Assembly (NCBI GenBank): GCA_900552915.1
Contig: USBS01000010.1
Location: forward strand, 1 to 30,138
Source: an uncultured Sutterella sp.
Lineage (GTDB): Bacteria; Pseudomonadota; Gammaproteobacteria; Burkholderiales; Burkholderiaceae_F
Direction: 5' to 3'
DNA length: 30,138 nucleotides
Shown: piece after piece, positions 7,833-15,740 of the stretch
Position numbering within the stretch: position 1 is the first letter of the stretch
Layout: each line of letters opens with the position of its first letter
Notes under the pieces: model-generated
Databases searched by the model: none
What the model was told of the DNA's origin: nothing
What the model saw: only the letters and a program-made list of their open reading frames with translations
Program-made: the position numbers and the translations under genes

Positions 7833-7905
7833 GATAAGGACTGGAATTCCGGTCCTTATCGCCAAGCCCCGTCGTGGAGCGCTTTGCGCTTCACGAAAAC
7901 GGGGC
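7833..7905 (+). promoter_or_regulatory. Two strong hairpins between flavoprotein and cytochrome
   Basis: A 12-bp stem (one G.T pair) joins 7833-7844 with 7849-7860 around AATT. A second structure pairs GCCCCG 7866-7871 with CGGGGC 7900-7905, enclosing a 10-bp stem 7873-7882 with 7886-7895 around TTT. Neither has a T-run, so they look like mRNA-stability or attenuation elements setting the ratio of the two proteins, not full terminators. Confidence 0.6.
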
Positions 7906-7942
7906 AGATGAGAAAAATATAGACCCCTTCAGGAGTTCGCCA

Positions 7943-8287
7943 ATGTCTCTTTCGAAGACGCTTTTGGTTTCGCTTAGCCTGGCTTCTCTGATTGCTTTCT
8001 CTTCGGCCGGCGCAGCGGAAAAATTCGGCTCAGACCGCCATGTTGCTCGCGGAGTACAGTGCCAAACGTGCCATGGTCCGGATATGAAAAACATCGAATA
8101 TCCGGATGAAAACACCTGCATCAAGTGTCATCCGAAGGCAACGGTGGCAAAAAAGACTGAAAAACTAAGTCCGAACCCTCATGCTGCCCCCCATAACGGC
8201 GACTGCACTTTGTGCCACATGATGCACGAGCCGACTGTGAACTATTGCAATCAGTGCCACAAATACGATTACCCGAAGATCCCGTAA
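7943..8287 (+). CDS. Small tetraheme cytochrome c
   Basis: Periplasmic electron carrier of 114 aa. Residues 1-25 are a Sec signal peptide ending SSAGAA. The mature part has four CXXCH haem sites, CQTCH, CIKCH, CTLCH and CNQCH, with extra histidines (DRH, NPHAAPH, MMHEP) as likely sixth ligands. This is the size and pattern of the haem domain of flavocytochrome c, here a separate protein. ATG 7943 is chosen because AGGAG (7931-7935) lies just before it; the frame is open further back to 7874 without a signal. It follows the flavoprotein by 123 bases and is the obvious partner, receiving electrons from a quinol dehydrogenase of the NrfH/CymA kind that is not in this window. Confidence 0.92.
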   Translation: MSLSKTLLVSLSLASLIAFSSAGAAEKFGSDRHVARGVQCQTCHGPDMKNIEYPDENTCIKCHPKATVAKKTEKLSPNPHAAPHNGDCTLCHMMHEPTVNYCNQCHKYDYPKIP

Positions 8288-8339
8288 TCATCCTTTCCCG
8301 GCAACAGTTTTCTCCTCTCCTCAACAACAGGCGAGATTA

Positions 8340-8370
8340 GCCGCTGCGCACAACCACAGCGGCATTTTTT
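8340..8370 (+). terminator. Rho-independent terminator after cytochrome
   Basis: Stem GCCGCTG (8340-8346) with CAGCGGC (8357-8363), a 10-nt loop, then A and six T. It closes the plus-strand respiratory region and overlaps the end of the DUF805 gene on the other strand. Confidence 0.85.
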
Positions 8371-8809
8371 ATCTCGTGTCCCGAGTTCGGACCGAAGGTT
8401 CGGCAAAGCGATCAAACCGATTGGGAAACGCCGACGCCGGCAGGATCAGCAACACCGCTACGATCAACCACCCGGCATAAGGAACCAGCAACAGCCACAG
8501 CCACCACCCCGAAAAGCCGGCATCGTGCAGCCGTCGCACGGCAAGGCGTTTAAGAGGGACCAACGAAGCCAGAAATGCGGCAATGAAGGCATTCATCCAA
8601 AAGAGAACAAAACCGGAATCGGGAGCAAGTTCCAGCCGATAGGCCGTTTCAAAGGGAATGATGAAAATCAGGGCCAGGAAAAAGAGGTGCGCCAGAAGCG
8701 CAGACCAAAAAGCCGCCCGAGAGAGGCGGCCGAGGCGGGTCAGGTCGAAAAAGTGCACTTCCCGCAGCATCTGCGAAAAGCGCACTTTGCTCGAAAGGCC
8801 GTTTCTCAT
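8369..8809 (-). CDS. DUF805 membrane protein
   Basis: Inner-membrane protein of 146 aa with about four hydrophobic segments, related to E. coli YhaH-type DUF805 proteins of unknown function. Signature features are the N-terminal GRLSRAAFWSALL and, near the centre, LAVRRLHDAGFSGWWLWLLL, followed by a proline-glycine turn (VPYAGW) and a last membrane helix. Its ATG overlaps the gatB stop by four bases (8806-8809, ATGA), so it is translationally coupled to gatB and is the last gene of the gatCAB operon. A link to tRNA amidation is not expected; the coupling is probably just compact gene order. Confidence 0.88.
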   Translation of the reverse strand: MRNGLSSKVRFSQMLREVHFFDLTRLGRLSRAAFWSALLAHLFFLALIFIIPFETAYRLELAPDSGFVLFWMNAFIAAFLASLVPLKRLAVRRLHDAGFSGWWLWLLLVPYAGWLIVAVLLILPASAFPNRFDRFAEPSVRTRDTR

Positions 8810-10257
8810 CCGTTGAGTTTCTTGGAGAGAATCTCGTTGACCTGCTTAGGATTGGCCTTGCCGCGGGTAGCCTTCATGGCCTGTCCCACGAGCGCGTTGA
8901 AGGCCTTCTGTTTGCCGGCCTTGAACTCTTCGACCATCTTGGCGTTGTTGGCAAGAACTTCATCGATCACCGCCTCAATGGCGGAAGTGTCAGAAATCTG
9001 CTTCAGACCTTCTTTTTCGATGAGTTCGTCGACCGATTCGCCGGCTCCTTCCCAAATAAGCGAGAAGATGCGCTTGGCACCCTTGCCGTTGATCGTGCCA
9101 TCGGCAAGACGCTTGAGAATATCGGCAAGCTTGGCAGCGGTCACGGGCGCGGCGGCATAGGTCATGCCTTCCTGCGCGTTGACGCTGGCGGCCACTTCGC
9201 CCATCACCCAGTTGGCGGCAATCTTCTTGTCGGGCGCCACAGCACTCAGAGCACAGAAGTAATCGGCAACATCCTTGCTTGCGGTGAGAACGGCCGCATC
9301 GTACTCCGAAAGTCCCATGTCGCGCACAAAGCGTTCGCGCATCGCATCGGGCAGCTCCGGCATTTCGGCACGGATGCGGGCCATGTCCTCGGGAGTGAGC
9401 ACGCACGGCAACAGGTCGGGATCCGGGAAATAGCGATAGTCCATGGAGTCTTCCTTGGTGCGCATTTCACGGGTTTCACCGGTATCGGGGTCGTACAGGC
9501 GCGTCGCCTGCACCACCTTGCCGCCGCCTTCGATGAGTTCGATCTGACGGGCCACTTCGTAGTCAATGGCTTCCTGCAGGAACTTGAAGGAATTGAGGTT
9601 CTTGATTTCGCAGCGGGTGCCGAATTCGGTGCTGCCCATCGGGCGCACGGAAACGTTGGCATCGCAACGGAAGTTGCCTTCCTGCATGTTGCCGCGCGAA
9701 ATGCCGAGCCAGACCACAAGCGCGTGCAAGGCCTTGGCGTAACCCACGGCTTCGGCCGAACTGCGCAGCTCGGGTTCGGTCACAATTTCAAGCAGCGGCG
9801 TGCCGGCGCGGTTCAAATCCATGCCGGACTTATAGGCCACAACGCCATGGTTGCTCTTGCCTGCGTCTTCTTCGAGGTGGGCGCGCGTGAGATTGATGGT
9901 CTTCACATACGCTTCGCCGTCCTTGGGCTCAACGCGGAAAGTTACCTTTCCGCCCTTGACGATCGGATGCTCAAACTGGCTGATCTGATAGCCCTTCGGC
10001 AAATCGGGATAAAAATAGTTCTTGCGGTCGAACACGGAGCGTTCGGCTACTTCGGCGCCGATGGCAAAGCCGAATTTGGCGCCGCGCTCGACGGCGCCGC
10101 GGTTGAGGACCGGCAATGCTCCTGGCAACGCCAAATCGATGTAGCAGGCCTGCGTATTGGCCTCGGCACCGAACTGCGTGCTTGCGCCCGAAAAAATCTT
10201 CGAATCAGTGGAGAGCTGAACGTGCGTCTCCAGACCGATAACAACTTCCCATTGCAT
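8806..10257 (-). CDS. gatB: Asp/Glu-tRNA amidotransferase subunit B
   Basis: Subunit B of GatCAB, the cytoplasmic enzyme that turns mischarged Glu-tRNA(Gln) or Asp-tRNA(Asn) into the amidated form. GatB binds the tRNA and phosphorylates the acyl group. 483 aa, full length for the family. It begins MQWEVVIGLETHVQLST, with FDRKNYFYPDLPKGYQISQ, GNMQEGNFRCDANVSVR and DYRYFPDPDLLP all present; the last ~150 residues are the helical and YqeY-like tRNA-binding tail ending ILSKKLNG. It starts 21 bases after the gatA stop and overlaps the DUF805 gene downstream. The presence of the operon implies at least one of GlnRS or AsnRS is missing or supplemented in this organism. Confidence 0.98.
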   Translation of the reverse strand: MQWEVVIGLETHVQLSTDSKIFSGASTQFGAEANTQACYIDLALPGALPVLNRGAVERGAKFGFAIGAEVAERSVFDRKNYFYPDLPKGYQISQFEHPIVKGGKVTFRVEPKDGEAYVKTINLTRAHLEEDAGKSNHGVVAYKSGMDLNRAGTPLLEIVTEPELRSSAEAVGYAKALHALVVWLGISRGNMQEGNFRCDANVSVRPMGSTEFGTRCEIKNLNSFKFLQEAIDYEVARQIELIEGGGKVVQATRLYDPDTGETREMRTKEDSMDYRYFPDPDLLPCVLTPEDMARIRAEMPELPDAMRERFVRDMGLSEYDAAVLTASKDVADYFCALSAVAPDKKIAANWVMGEVAASVNAQEGMTYAAAPVTAAKLADILKRLADGTINGKGAKRIFSLIWEGAGESVDELIEKEGLKQISDTSAIEAVIDEVLANNAKMVEEFKAGKQKAFNALVGQAMKATRGKANPKQVNEILSKKLNG

Positions 10258-10278
10258 GATGTTTCTCGAGCTCCTCGA

Positions 10279-11736
10279 TTAAAAACCTTCGGGGTGGCGC
10301 AGATGCCAATCGGTTTCCCGCTGCCAGGCATGCGCAATGCCGAGCATCTTGGCTTCGTTGAAGCGGGCGCAGGTGATCTGCACGCCGATCGGACGACCGT
10401 TGCTGTGGATGCCGCAGGGCATGCTCATGCAGGGGAGGCCGGCAAGCGACATCGGCACGGTGTAGAGGTCGCCGAGATAGGCCGACACCGGATCCTTCTT
10501 GGAGCCGAAGTCGTAGGCCGTCGACGTCGTCACCGGACTGATGATGGCATCAACCTTCTGGAAAGCTTTGTCAAATTCCTGCGAAATCAGACGACGCACT
10601 TTCTGAGCCTTCAGGTAATAGGCGTCGTAGTAGCCGTGCGAAAGCACATAGGTGCCGATCAGAATGCGGCGCTTGGGTTCGTCGCCGAAAGCTTCGTCGC
10701 GGCTGCGCTTGATCATGTCCTGAATGCCGTCGTATTCCTTGGCGCGGTATCCGTAGCGAACGCCGTCGAAGCGGGAAAGATTCGAACTCGCTTCGGCACA
10801 AGCCACAACGTAGTAAACCGGCACGCCCAGATCGGCCGTCGGCAATTCGATATCGACGATTTCGGCGCCTTGAGCACGATAAGCATCGATTACGGATTCA
10901 ATCGCCTTGGCGCACTCACCGTCAAGTTTGTCGGCAAACCAAGCACGCGGCACACCGATTTTCAAATCCTTGACGCCCTTTTCGAGATCGCGCGTGAAGT
11001 CTTCGGCGGGCATATTTTCGCTCGTGGAGTCCCACGATTCATACCCCACCATGTCGCCCAACACCCAGGCGATGTCTTCGGCGGTGTGCGCCATAAGGCC
11101 GGCCGTATCGAGCGAAGAGGCAAATGCAATCATGCCGAGACGGCTCGGACGACCGTAGGTGGGTTTCAAGCCCGTCACGCCGCAGAAGGCGGCAGGCTCA
11201 CGAATGGAGCCGCCCGTGTCGGTGGCGGTCGCAATCGGTGCAAGCCCCGCAGCAACGCAAGCTGACGAGCCGCCGGAGCTGCCGCCCGGGACGGCGTTGG
11301 CGTCCCACGGATTAAGAACCTTGCCGTAGGCGGAATTTTCATTGGCCGAACCCATTGCGAATTCGTCACAGTTGAGCTTGCCGAGCGTCACCAGACCCGC
11401 GGCCTTGAGCTTGCGAACCACGGCAGCGTCAAAGGGGCTCATGTAGCCCTCAAGCATGCGGCTTGCGGCGGTCGAAGCCCATTCACGCGTCACAAAAATG
11501 TCCTTGTGAGCAATCGGAATGCCGGTCAAACGCGTTGCCGTTCCTTCGGCAATGCGCTTATCGGCTTCGCGAGCCTGAGCGAGCGTCTCTTCGGGACGCA
11601 CGTCGAGGAAGCAATTGAGTGCCTTGTGCGCTTCGATTCGAGCGAGGTAATCCTGTGCCAGTTCAACGGCGCTCACTTCACGCGCAGCAAGCGCACGAGA
11701 GAGTTCCGCAACAGTGCGAAAAGATGTTGTCTGCAT
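10279..11736 (-). CDS. gatA: Asp/Glu-tRNA amidotransferase subunit A
   Basis: The amidase subunit of GatCAB; it releases ammonia from glutamine and passes it to GatB. 485 aa from ATG 11736, a length typical of the family. The catalytic Lys-Ser-Ser triad is visible: Lys in GIPIAHKDIFV, and the serines within PGGSSGGSSACVAAG and DTGGSIREPAAFCG. GLKPTYGRPSRLG follows as usual. I prefer ATG 11736 (MQTTSF), which follows AGAGGAA, over the TTG at 11760, which lies against the gatC stop at 11753. Gene order gatC-gatA-gatB, all minus, spacings 16 and 21 bases, one operon. Confidence 0.98.
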   Translation of the reverse strand: MQTTSFRTVAELSRALAAREVSAVELAQDYLARIEAHKALNCFLDVRPEETLAQAREADKRIAEGTATRLTGIPIAHKDIFVTREWASTAASRMLEGYMSPFDAAVVRKLKAAGLVTLGKLNCDEFAMGSANENSAYGKVLNPWDANAVPGGSSGGSSACVAAGLAPIATATDTGGSIREPAAFCGVTGLKPTYGRPSRLGMIAFASSLDTAGLMAHTAEDIAWVLGDMVGYESWDSTSENMPAEDFTRDLEKGVKDLKIGVPRAWFADKLDGECAKAIESVIDAYRAQGAEIVDIELPTADLGVPVYYVVACAEASSNLSRFDGVRYGYRAKEYDGIQDMIKRSRDEAFGDEPKRRILIGTYVLSHGYYDAYYLKAQKVRRLISQEFDKAFQKVDAIISPVTTSTAYDFGSKKDPVSAYLGDLYTVPMSLAGLPCMSMPCGIHSNGRPIGVQITCARFNEAKMLGIAHAWQRETDWHLRHPEGF

Positions 11737-11752
11737 TCTGATGGATTCCTCT

Positions 11753-12040
11753 TTATTCAATCACCTGCGGCACAAGGAACAACCCCTCGAATTCCTCCGG
11801 AGCGTTCTTCATGTTCTCTTCGCGATCGTTGCCGAAGACAACCTTATCTTCGCGCAGACGCTGCACCCCGTCGTGCGGATGCATCATGGGTTCGACGCCT
11901 TCAGTGTCAACGGCCTGAATGCGCTCGATCATCTTGAAAATATCGTTCAGTTCGGCCTGCATGCGCTTTGCGGCTTCTTCATTGATGCCGACGTGCGCAA
12001 GCTCCGCAATACGATAGACATCGTCCAAACCAAGGGACAT
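11753..12040 (-). CDS. gatC: Asp/Glu-tRNA amidotransferase subunit C
   Basis: Small bridging subunit of GatCAB that wraps around the A and B subunits and stabilises them. 95 aa from ATG 12040, beginning MSLGLDDVYRIAELAHVGI, with a helix containing AAKRMQAELNDIFKMIERI and the conserved VEPMMHPHDGVQRLREDKV, ending close to the typical length. The reading frame extends 36 codons upstream to 12148, but that part has no GatC character and ATG 12040 has AGAGG upstream, so the short form is chosen. First gene of the operon and divergent from rlpA. Confidence 0.96.
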   Translation of the reverse strand: MSLGLDDVYRIAELAHVGINEEAAKRMQAELNDIFKMIERIQAVDTEGVEPMMHPHDGVQRLREDKVVFGNDREENMKNAPEEFEGLFLVPQVIE

Positions 12041-12077
12041 ACCTGTTAATCCTCTAAAGCGGGCGGGAAAATTTTTG

Positions 12078-12105
12078 CAAATATGAGAATTTACCGCTTT
12101 TTCAA
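12078..12105 (-). promoter_or_regulatory. Possible gatCAB promoter
   Basis: On the minus strand TTGAAA (12100-12105) and TATTTG (12078-12083) are 16 bases apart, about 40 bases before the gatC start. The -35 is good, the -10 is weak. Confidence 0.35.
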
Positions 12106-12255
12106 CGGTTTTTGTCATTTCCGCACACGAAAAGTCACCGAAAATCAAGCTACGGCAACCCGAAAGTGCACGGTCTTGTTACAAGTTGCCCCGTTTCGTC
12201 GGGAAAGCGGTGCGGTATAGTTGGCTGATTGCGATACAAATTTCGTTTCTTTTCC

Positions 12256-13590
12256 ATGTTCCAGGCGAAGCTTTTCCTGCAGAGCATTACCCTTTGTGCA
12301 CTTGTGGTGGCCGCAGGGTGCTCGTCCAATCCGAACCGTTATTTCGAAAACGACGGCCCTCCGGGACTCTTTCAGAAAAAACTCCTCCCATGGGGCGGCG
12401 GCGACGTCGAGATTAAAGTCGAGAAACCCAATAAGTGGGCCAATCGTCCTTACACCGTCATGGGCAAACGCTACTACCCGGTCACGGGCGACAAACCGAT
12501 GACGCAGGTAGGCACCGCGAGTTGGTACGGCAAACAGTTTCACGGCAAAAAAACGGCCATCGGCGAAATCTACGACATGCATGAAATGACGGCAGCGCAT
12601 CCGACCATGGAGCTGCCGAGCTTTGCCAAAGTGACCAATCTTAAAAACGGCCGTTCCATCATCGTTCGCGTCAACGATCGCGGTCCGTTTCTGCACGGCC
12701 GCATCATCGACTTAAGCTACGCCGCAGCCGTCAAGCTCGGCTATCAGAAGCAGGGCACCACGCGCGTGCGCGTCGAGCGCATCACGCGCCGCGACATCGC
12801 AGCCGGCCGAATACCCTCCACTTCTGCCGACAACGCCGTCCTGGTCGCCGCGAGCGCCGTACGTGAAGCAACGACCTCAACGCCTAAACGCACGACCTCC
12901 GCAACGCCGAGACAAAACACCGCAAAGGCAGCAACCCGTCAGCCAACAGAGCCGGCGGCTCGCAACAACTCCGTCGTCGAAACACAGACGGCTTCGGCAG
13001 CTCCGTCCTACACGCAGGTGCCGTCGACCGCCCCTGCTCCACTTTCGTCTTCGAATGCTGTCCCTGTTCGCGAAACGCCAGTTGAAGAACAGGGCACCCC
13101 CGTAAACGACGACGTGATGAAAACCGTCGTGCAGGATTCTGAACTTGCCGATCAGGTTTCCGTGACGCTCTCCATTCCGGTGGAAAGCACCGAAGTCGAG
13201 CCGCAGGATATCAATCTGCCGCCGCAGGAAACAGCCCCCGCAAACGATACGATGGGAGCCTTGATTACGAGCACTCAAGCGCAGGCGCCGACGGGTGCCG
13301 CAGAGCCTCAGGCTCCCGCCGAAGTGCTTCCGTCGAAAATTCCGGCGGCAGCTGCCGGTCGATGGTCCGTGCAGATCGGTGCTTACGGCGTGCAGGAAAA
13401 CGCTCGACAGGCGGCCGCACATGCTGAAATGATGCTTGCCTCCGTGCAAAACGCGCAGGTTCGCATTGTCGATACGGGCAAAGTATGGAAGGTGCTCTCA
13501 GGCCAATTCTCGACCAAGGATGAGGCCAGCCAATTTGCCCGGACGGTCAGCGAAGCGCTCGGCACGCCGGCTTTTGCCGTTTCACAATGA
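12256..13590 (+). CDS. rlpA: RlpA septal lytic transglycosylase lipoprotein
   Basis: Outer-membrane lipoprotein that cleaves peptidoglycan glycan strands lacking stem peptides at the division site. About 444 aa from ATG 12256. A lipobox VAAGC puts the lipidated Cys at about residue 22. The double-psi beta-barrel domain (about 85-175) has GTASWYGKQFHGKKTA, the catalytic-loop glutamate in IGEIYDM, and IIVRVNDRGPFLHGRIIDLS. A long Ala/Thr/Pro/Gln-rich linker (about 190-365) follows. The last ~78 residues are a SPOR domain, beginning GRWSVQIGAYG, which binds denuded glycan at the septum. The frame also opens at TTG 12229, but a possible -10 (TATAGT, 12215-12220) sits only 9 bases before it, so ATG 12256 is more likely. 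Divergent from gatC. Confidence 0.95.
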   Translation: MFQAKLFLQSITLCALVVAAGCSSNPNRYFENDGPPGLFQKKLLPWGGGDVEIKVEKPNKWANRPYTVMGKRYYPVTGDKPMTQVGTASWYGKQFHGKKTAIGEIYDMHEMTAAHPTMELPSFAKVTNLKNGRSIIVRVNDRGPFLHGRIIDLSYAAAVKLGYQKQGTTRVRVERITRRDIAAGRIPSTSADNAVLVAASAVREATTSTPKRTTSATPRQNTAKAATRQPTEPAARNNSVVETQTASAAPSYTQVPSTAPAPLSSSNAVPVRETPVEEQGTPVNDDVMKTVVQDSELADQVSVTLSIPVESTEVEPQDINLPPQETAPANDTMGALITSTQAQAPTGAAEPQAPAEVLPSKIPAAAAGRWSVQIGAYGVQENARQAAAHAEMMLASVQNAQVRIVDTGKVWKVLSGQFSTKDEASQFARTVSEALGTPAFAVSQ

Positions 13591-13605
13591 AAAAGGAAAC
13601 AAACG

Positions 13606-13860
13606 ATGCGACGCGACCTTGTTGTTCAGGTCATCGTTGAGTACGACGATTTCTGGGAAAATTTCGCCACGCCCTTTGAGGCGGAAAGCTTCATCAACAG
13701 CAACCTTGACGAGCTCGATTTACCCGTGATGGTGCGTCTTGAGGACATGAAAGGCAACGTCAAGTGGTACTACGACCTCGTGGAAGACGAAGGCGGCGTC
13801 TACCGTTTGGTGGATCGCCCTTGCGAGTCGACCCACCTTATCCGCGTAGGCTCCAACTGA
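13606..13860 (+). CDS. Small hypothetical protein, 84 aa
   Basis: A short soluble acidic protein I do not recognise: it begins MRRDLVVQVIVEYDDFWENF and ends DRPCESTHLIRVGSN. The mix of alternating hydrophobic residues with many Asp and Glu suggests a small alpha/beta fold. AAAAAGGAAAC lies directly before ATG 13606. It begins 15 bases after the rlpA stop, so it is probably co-transcribed with rlpA. No signal peptide or membrane segment. It ends just before the hairpin at 13874-13895. Confidence 0.8.
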   Translation: MRRDLVVQVIVEYDDFWENFATPFEAESFINSNLDELDLPVMVRLEDMKGNVKWYYDLVEDEGGVYRLVDRPCESTHLIRVGSN

Positions 13861-13873
13861 GAGACACAGCGAT

Positions 13874-13895
13874 GCGGGGCGACAAGTCGCCCCGC
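13874..13895. terminator. GC-rich hairpin between convergent genes
   Basis: A 9-bp stem 13874-13882 with 13887-13895 around CAAG lies between the 84-aa gene and ilvA. There is no T-run beside it, so termination is likely but not proven. Confidence 0.5.
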
Positions 13896-13916
13896 GGGAG
13901 TTTGCCGAGTCTTTTT

Positions 13917-15458
13917 TCAGCTCAGGAAGAAGCGGCAGGCCGGGTTATCGCTTTCGCTCCAATAACGGTAGCCGAGAGATTTAAGGAACTGCTCGAAGAG
14001 TTCATTGTCTTCCGGAGGCACCTGGATGCCGGCAAACACGCGGCCGAAGTCGGCTCCATTGTTGCGATAGTGGAAAAGCGAGATATTCCACTGCGGCGCA
14101 AGCGATGTGAGGAACTTCATCAGAGCACCCGGGCGTTCCGGAAATTCAAAGCGATAAAGTCGTTCGTTGACCGCCAACTTGCAGTGTCCGCCCACCATGT
14201 GGCGCAGATGCAGCTTTGCCAGTTCGTCGTGCGACAGATTAAGCGCCGGGAAACCCTCGGTCTTAAGCGCCTTTTCGATTTCCTCAATATCGTTTGCGTT
14301 GGTCGTCTGAACGCCCACAAAAATGTACGCGTCCTTCGTGTCGCTCATGCGGTAATTGAATTCCGTTACGGCGCGGTTGCCGAGCAGACCGCAAAGACGG
14401 CGGAAAGAGCCTCGTTCTTCCGGAATCGTCACGGCAAATACGGCCTCGCGATCTTCACCGAATTCGGCGCGCTCGCACACAAAACGCAGCCGATCGAAAT
14501 TCATGTTGGCGCCCGACGTAATGGCCACCAGCGTCTTGTTGGTCGCACCTTCCTTGCGGGCCCAAGCCTTGAGGCCGGCCAGTGAAAGCGCTCCGGACGG
14601 CTCCACGATCGAGCGGGTATCCTCAAACACATCTTTGATAGCCGCACAGATCTCATCGCTGTTGACGAGCACGATGCCGTCAAGGTTTTCGCGGCACAGG
14701 CGCAGCGTTTCATCGCCGACCTGCTTGACGGCCGTGCCGTCGCTGAAAAGTCCGACATCGTCCAAAGCCACGTTGCGGCCGGCGTCAAAGGACTTCTTCA
14801 TTGCGTCCGAATCCACCGTTTCGACACCGAAAACCTTGATTTCCGGATAAATGGCTTTGATGTAGGTCGCAACGCCGGCGGCCAATCCGCCGCCGCCGAT
14901 CTGCACAAAGATCGCATCGGGGCGCGTACCGTCGGACGGCTGATATTGACGCAGAATTTCCATACCGATCGTGCCCTGACCAGCGATGACGTATGGATCG
15001 TCGAACGGATGCACGAATGTGAGCCCTTCTTCGGCCTGCATCTTGACGGCGTGCGCGGCCGCATCCGAAAAACTTTCTCCGACCAACACCACTTCGCCGC
15101 CCAGATTGCGGACGGCCTCCACCTTGAGCGCAGGTGCCGTCACCGGCATCACGATCACCGCGCGGCATCCCAAACGTCTGGCGGCAAGCGCCACACCCTG
15201 GGCATGGTTTCCTGCGGAAGCACAGATCACGCCACGAGCGCGCTCTTCGGCGCTCAGATGAACCATTTTGTTGAAGGCGCCGCGCAACTTGAAGGAAAAC
15301 ACGGGCTGCGTATCTTCACGCTTTAAAAGAACCTTGTTGCCGATGCGAAGCGACAGGCGCTTAGCTTCATCAAGCGGTGTTTCCCGAGCCACGTCGTAGA
15401 CACGGGCGGTCAAAATTTTTCTCAAATACTCCTGACGATCAACTTCTGTCTGTGTCAT
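13917..15458 (-). CDS. ilvA: Threonine ammonia-lyase, biosynthetic
   Basis: PLP enzyme that converts threonine to 2-oxobutanoate and ammonia, the first step of isoleucine synthesis. 513 aa from the second ATG, the long biosynthetic form. The PLP lysine is in FSFKLRGAFN (about residue 57); the substrate loop ASAGNHAQG, phosphate-binding IGGGGLAAG and SGANMNFDRLR follow. The last ~190 residues are two ACT-like regulatory domains (FRRLCGLLGNRAVTEFNYR; RFEFPERPGALMKFL), so feedback control by isoleucine and valine is expected. Of two start codons, 15458 has AGGG at proper distance, while 15464 has it directly adjacent. Single gene, convergent with the rlpA pair and divergent from the large oxidoreductase. 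Confidence 0.97.
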   Translation of the reverse strand: MTQTEVDRQEYLRKILTARVYDVARETPLDEAKRLSLRIGNKVLLKREDTQPVFSFKLRGAFNKMVHLSAEERARGVICASAGNHAQGVALAARRLGCRAVIVMPVTAPALKVEAVRNLGGEVVLVGESFSDAAAHAVKMQAEEGLTFVHPFDDPYVIAGQGTIGMEILRQYQPSDGTRPDAIFVQIGGGGLAAGVATYIKAIYPEIKVFGVETVDSDAMKKSFDAGRNVALDDVGLFSDGTAVKQVGDETLRLCRENLDGIVLVNSDEICAAIKDVFEDTRSIVEPSGALSLAGLKAWARKEGATNKTLVAITSGANMNFDRLRFVCERAEFGEDREAVFAVTIPEERGSFRRLCGLLGNRAVTEFNYRMSDTKDAYIFVGVQTTNANDIEEIEKALKTEGFPALNLSHDELAKLHLRHMVGGHCKLAVNERLYRFEFPERPGALMKFLTSLAPQWNISLFHYRNNGADFGRVFAGIQVPPEDNELFEQFLKSLGYRYWSESDNPACRFFLS

Positions 15459-15740
15459 ATTCATCCCTGATTCATTCGAATTCTTATGTGCTTTCGTACC
15501 GAAGCGCTCTTCAATATACGACTCTTTTACGTGTTTTGCGGACCTTGCGGTACCGATTTTTTCTCCGAAAACGCATCCGGATCGAAAAACACAAAATCGT
15601 TTCTAATCATTCTTATTTAGAGCGATTTCTCAACCCGTCCGTACAATGGAGAAACCCCATTTGATTTTTCGCGCCCTTCGATCGCCGGCTTCGGACGAGA
15701 GTCGGCCTTATTCAGCGAAAGGCTCTTCGAGAAAAGTTCC

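Noticed and set aside
9724..11265. 513-codon open frame on the plus strand
   Set aside because: It lies opposite gatB and gatA, whose protein motifs are unmistakable; its translation has no domain and no ribosome site.
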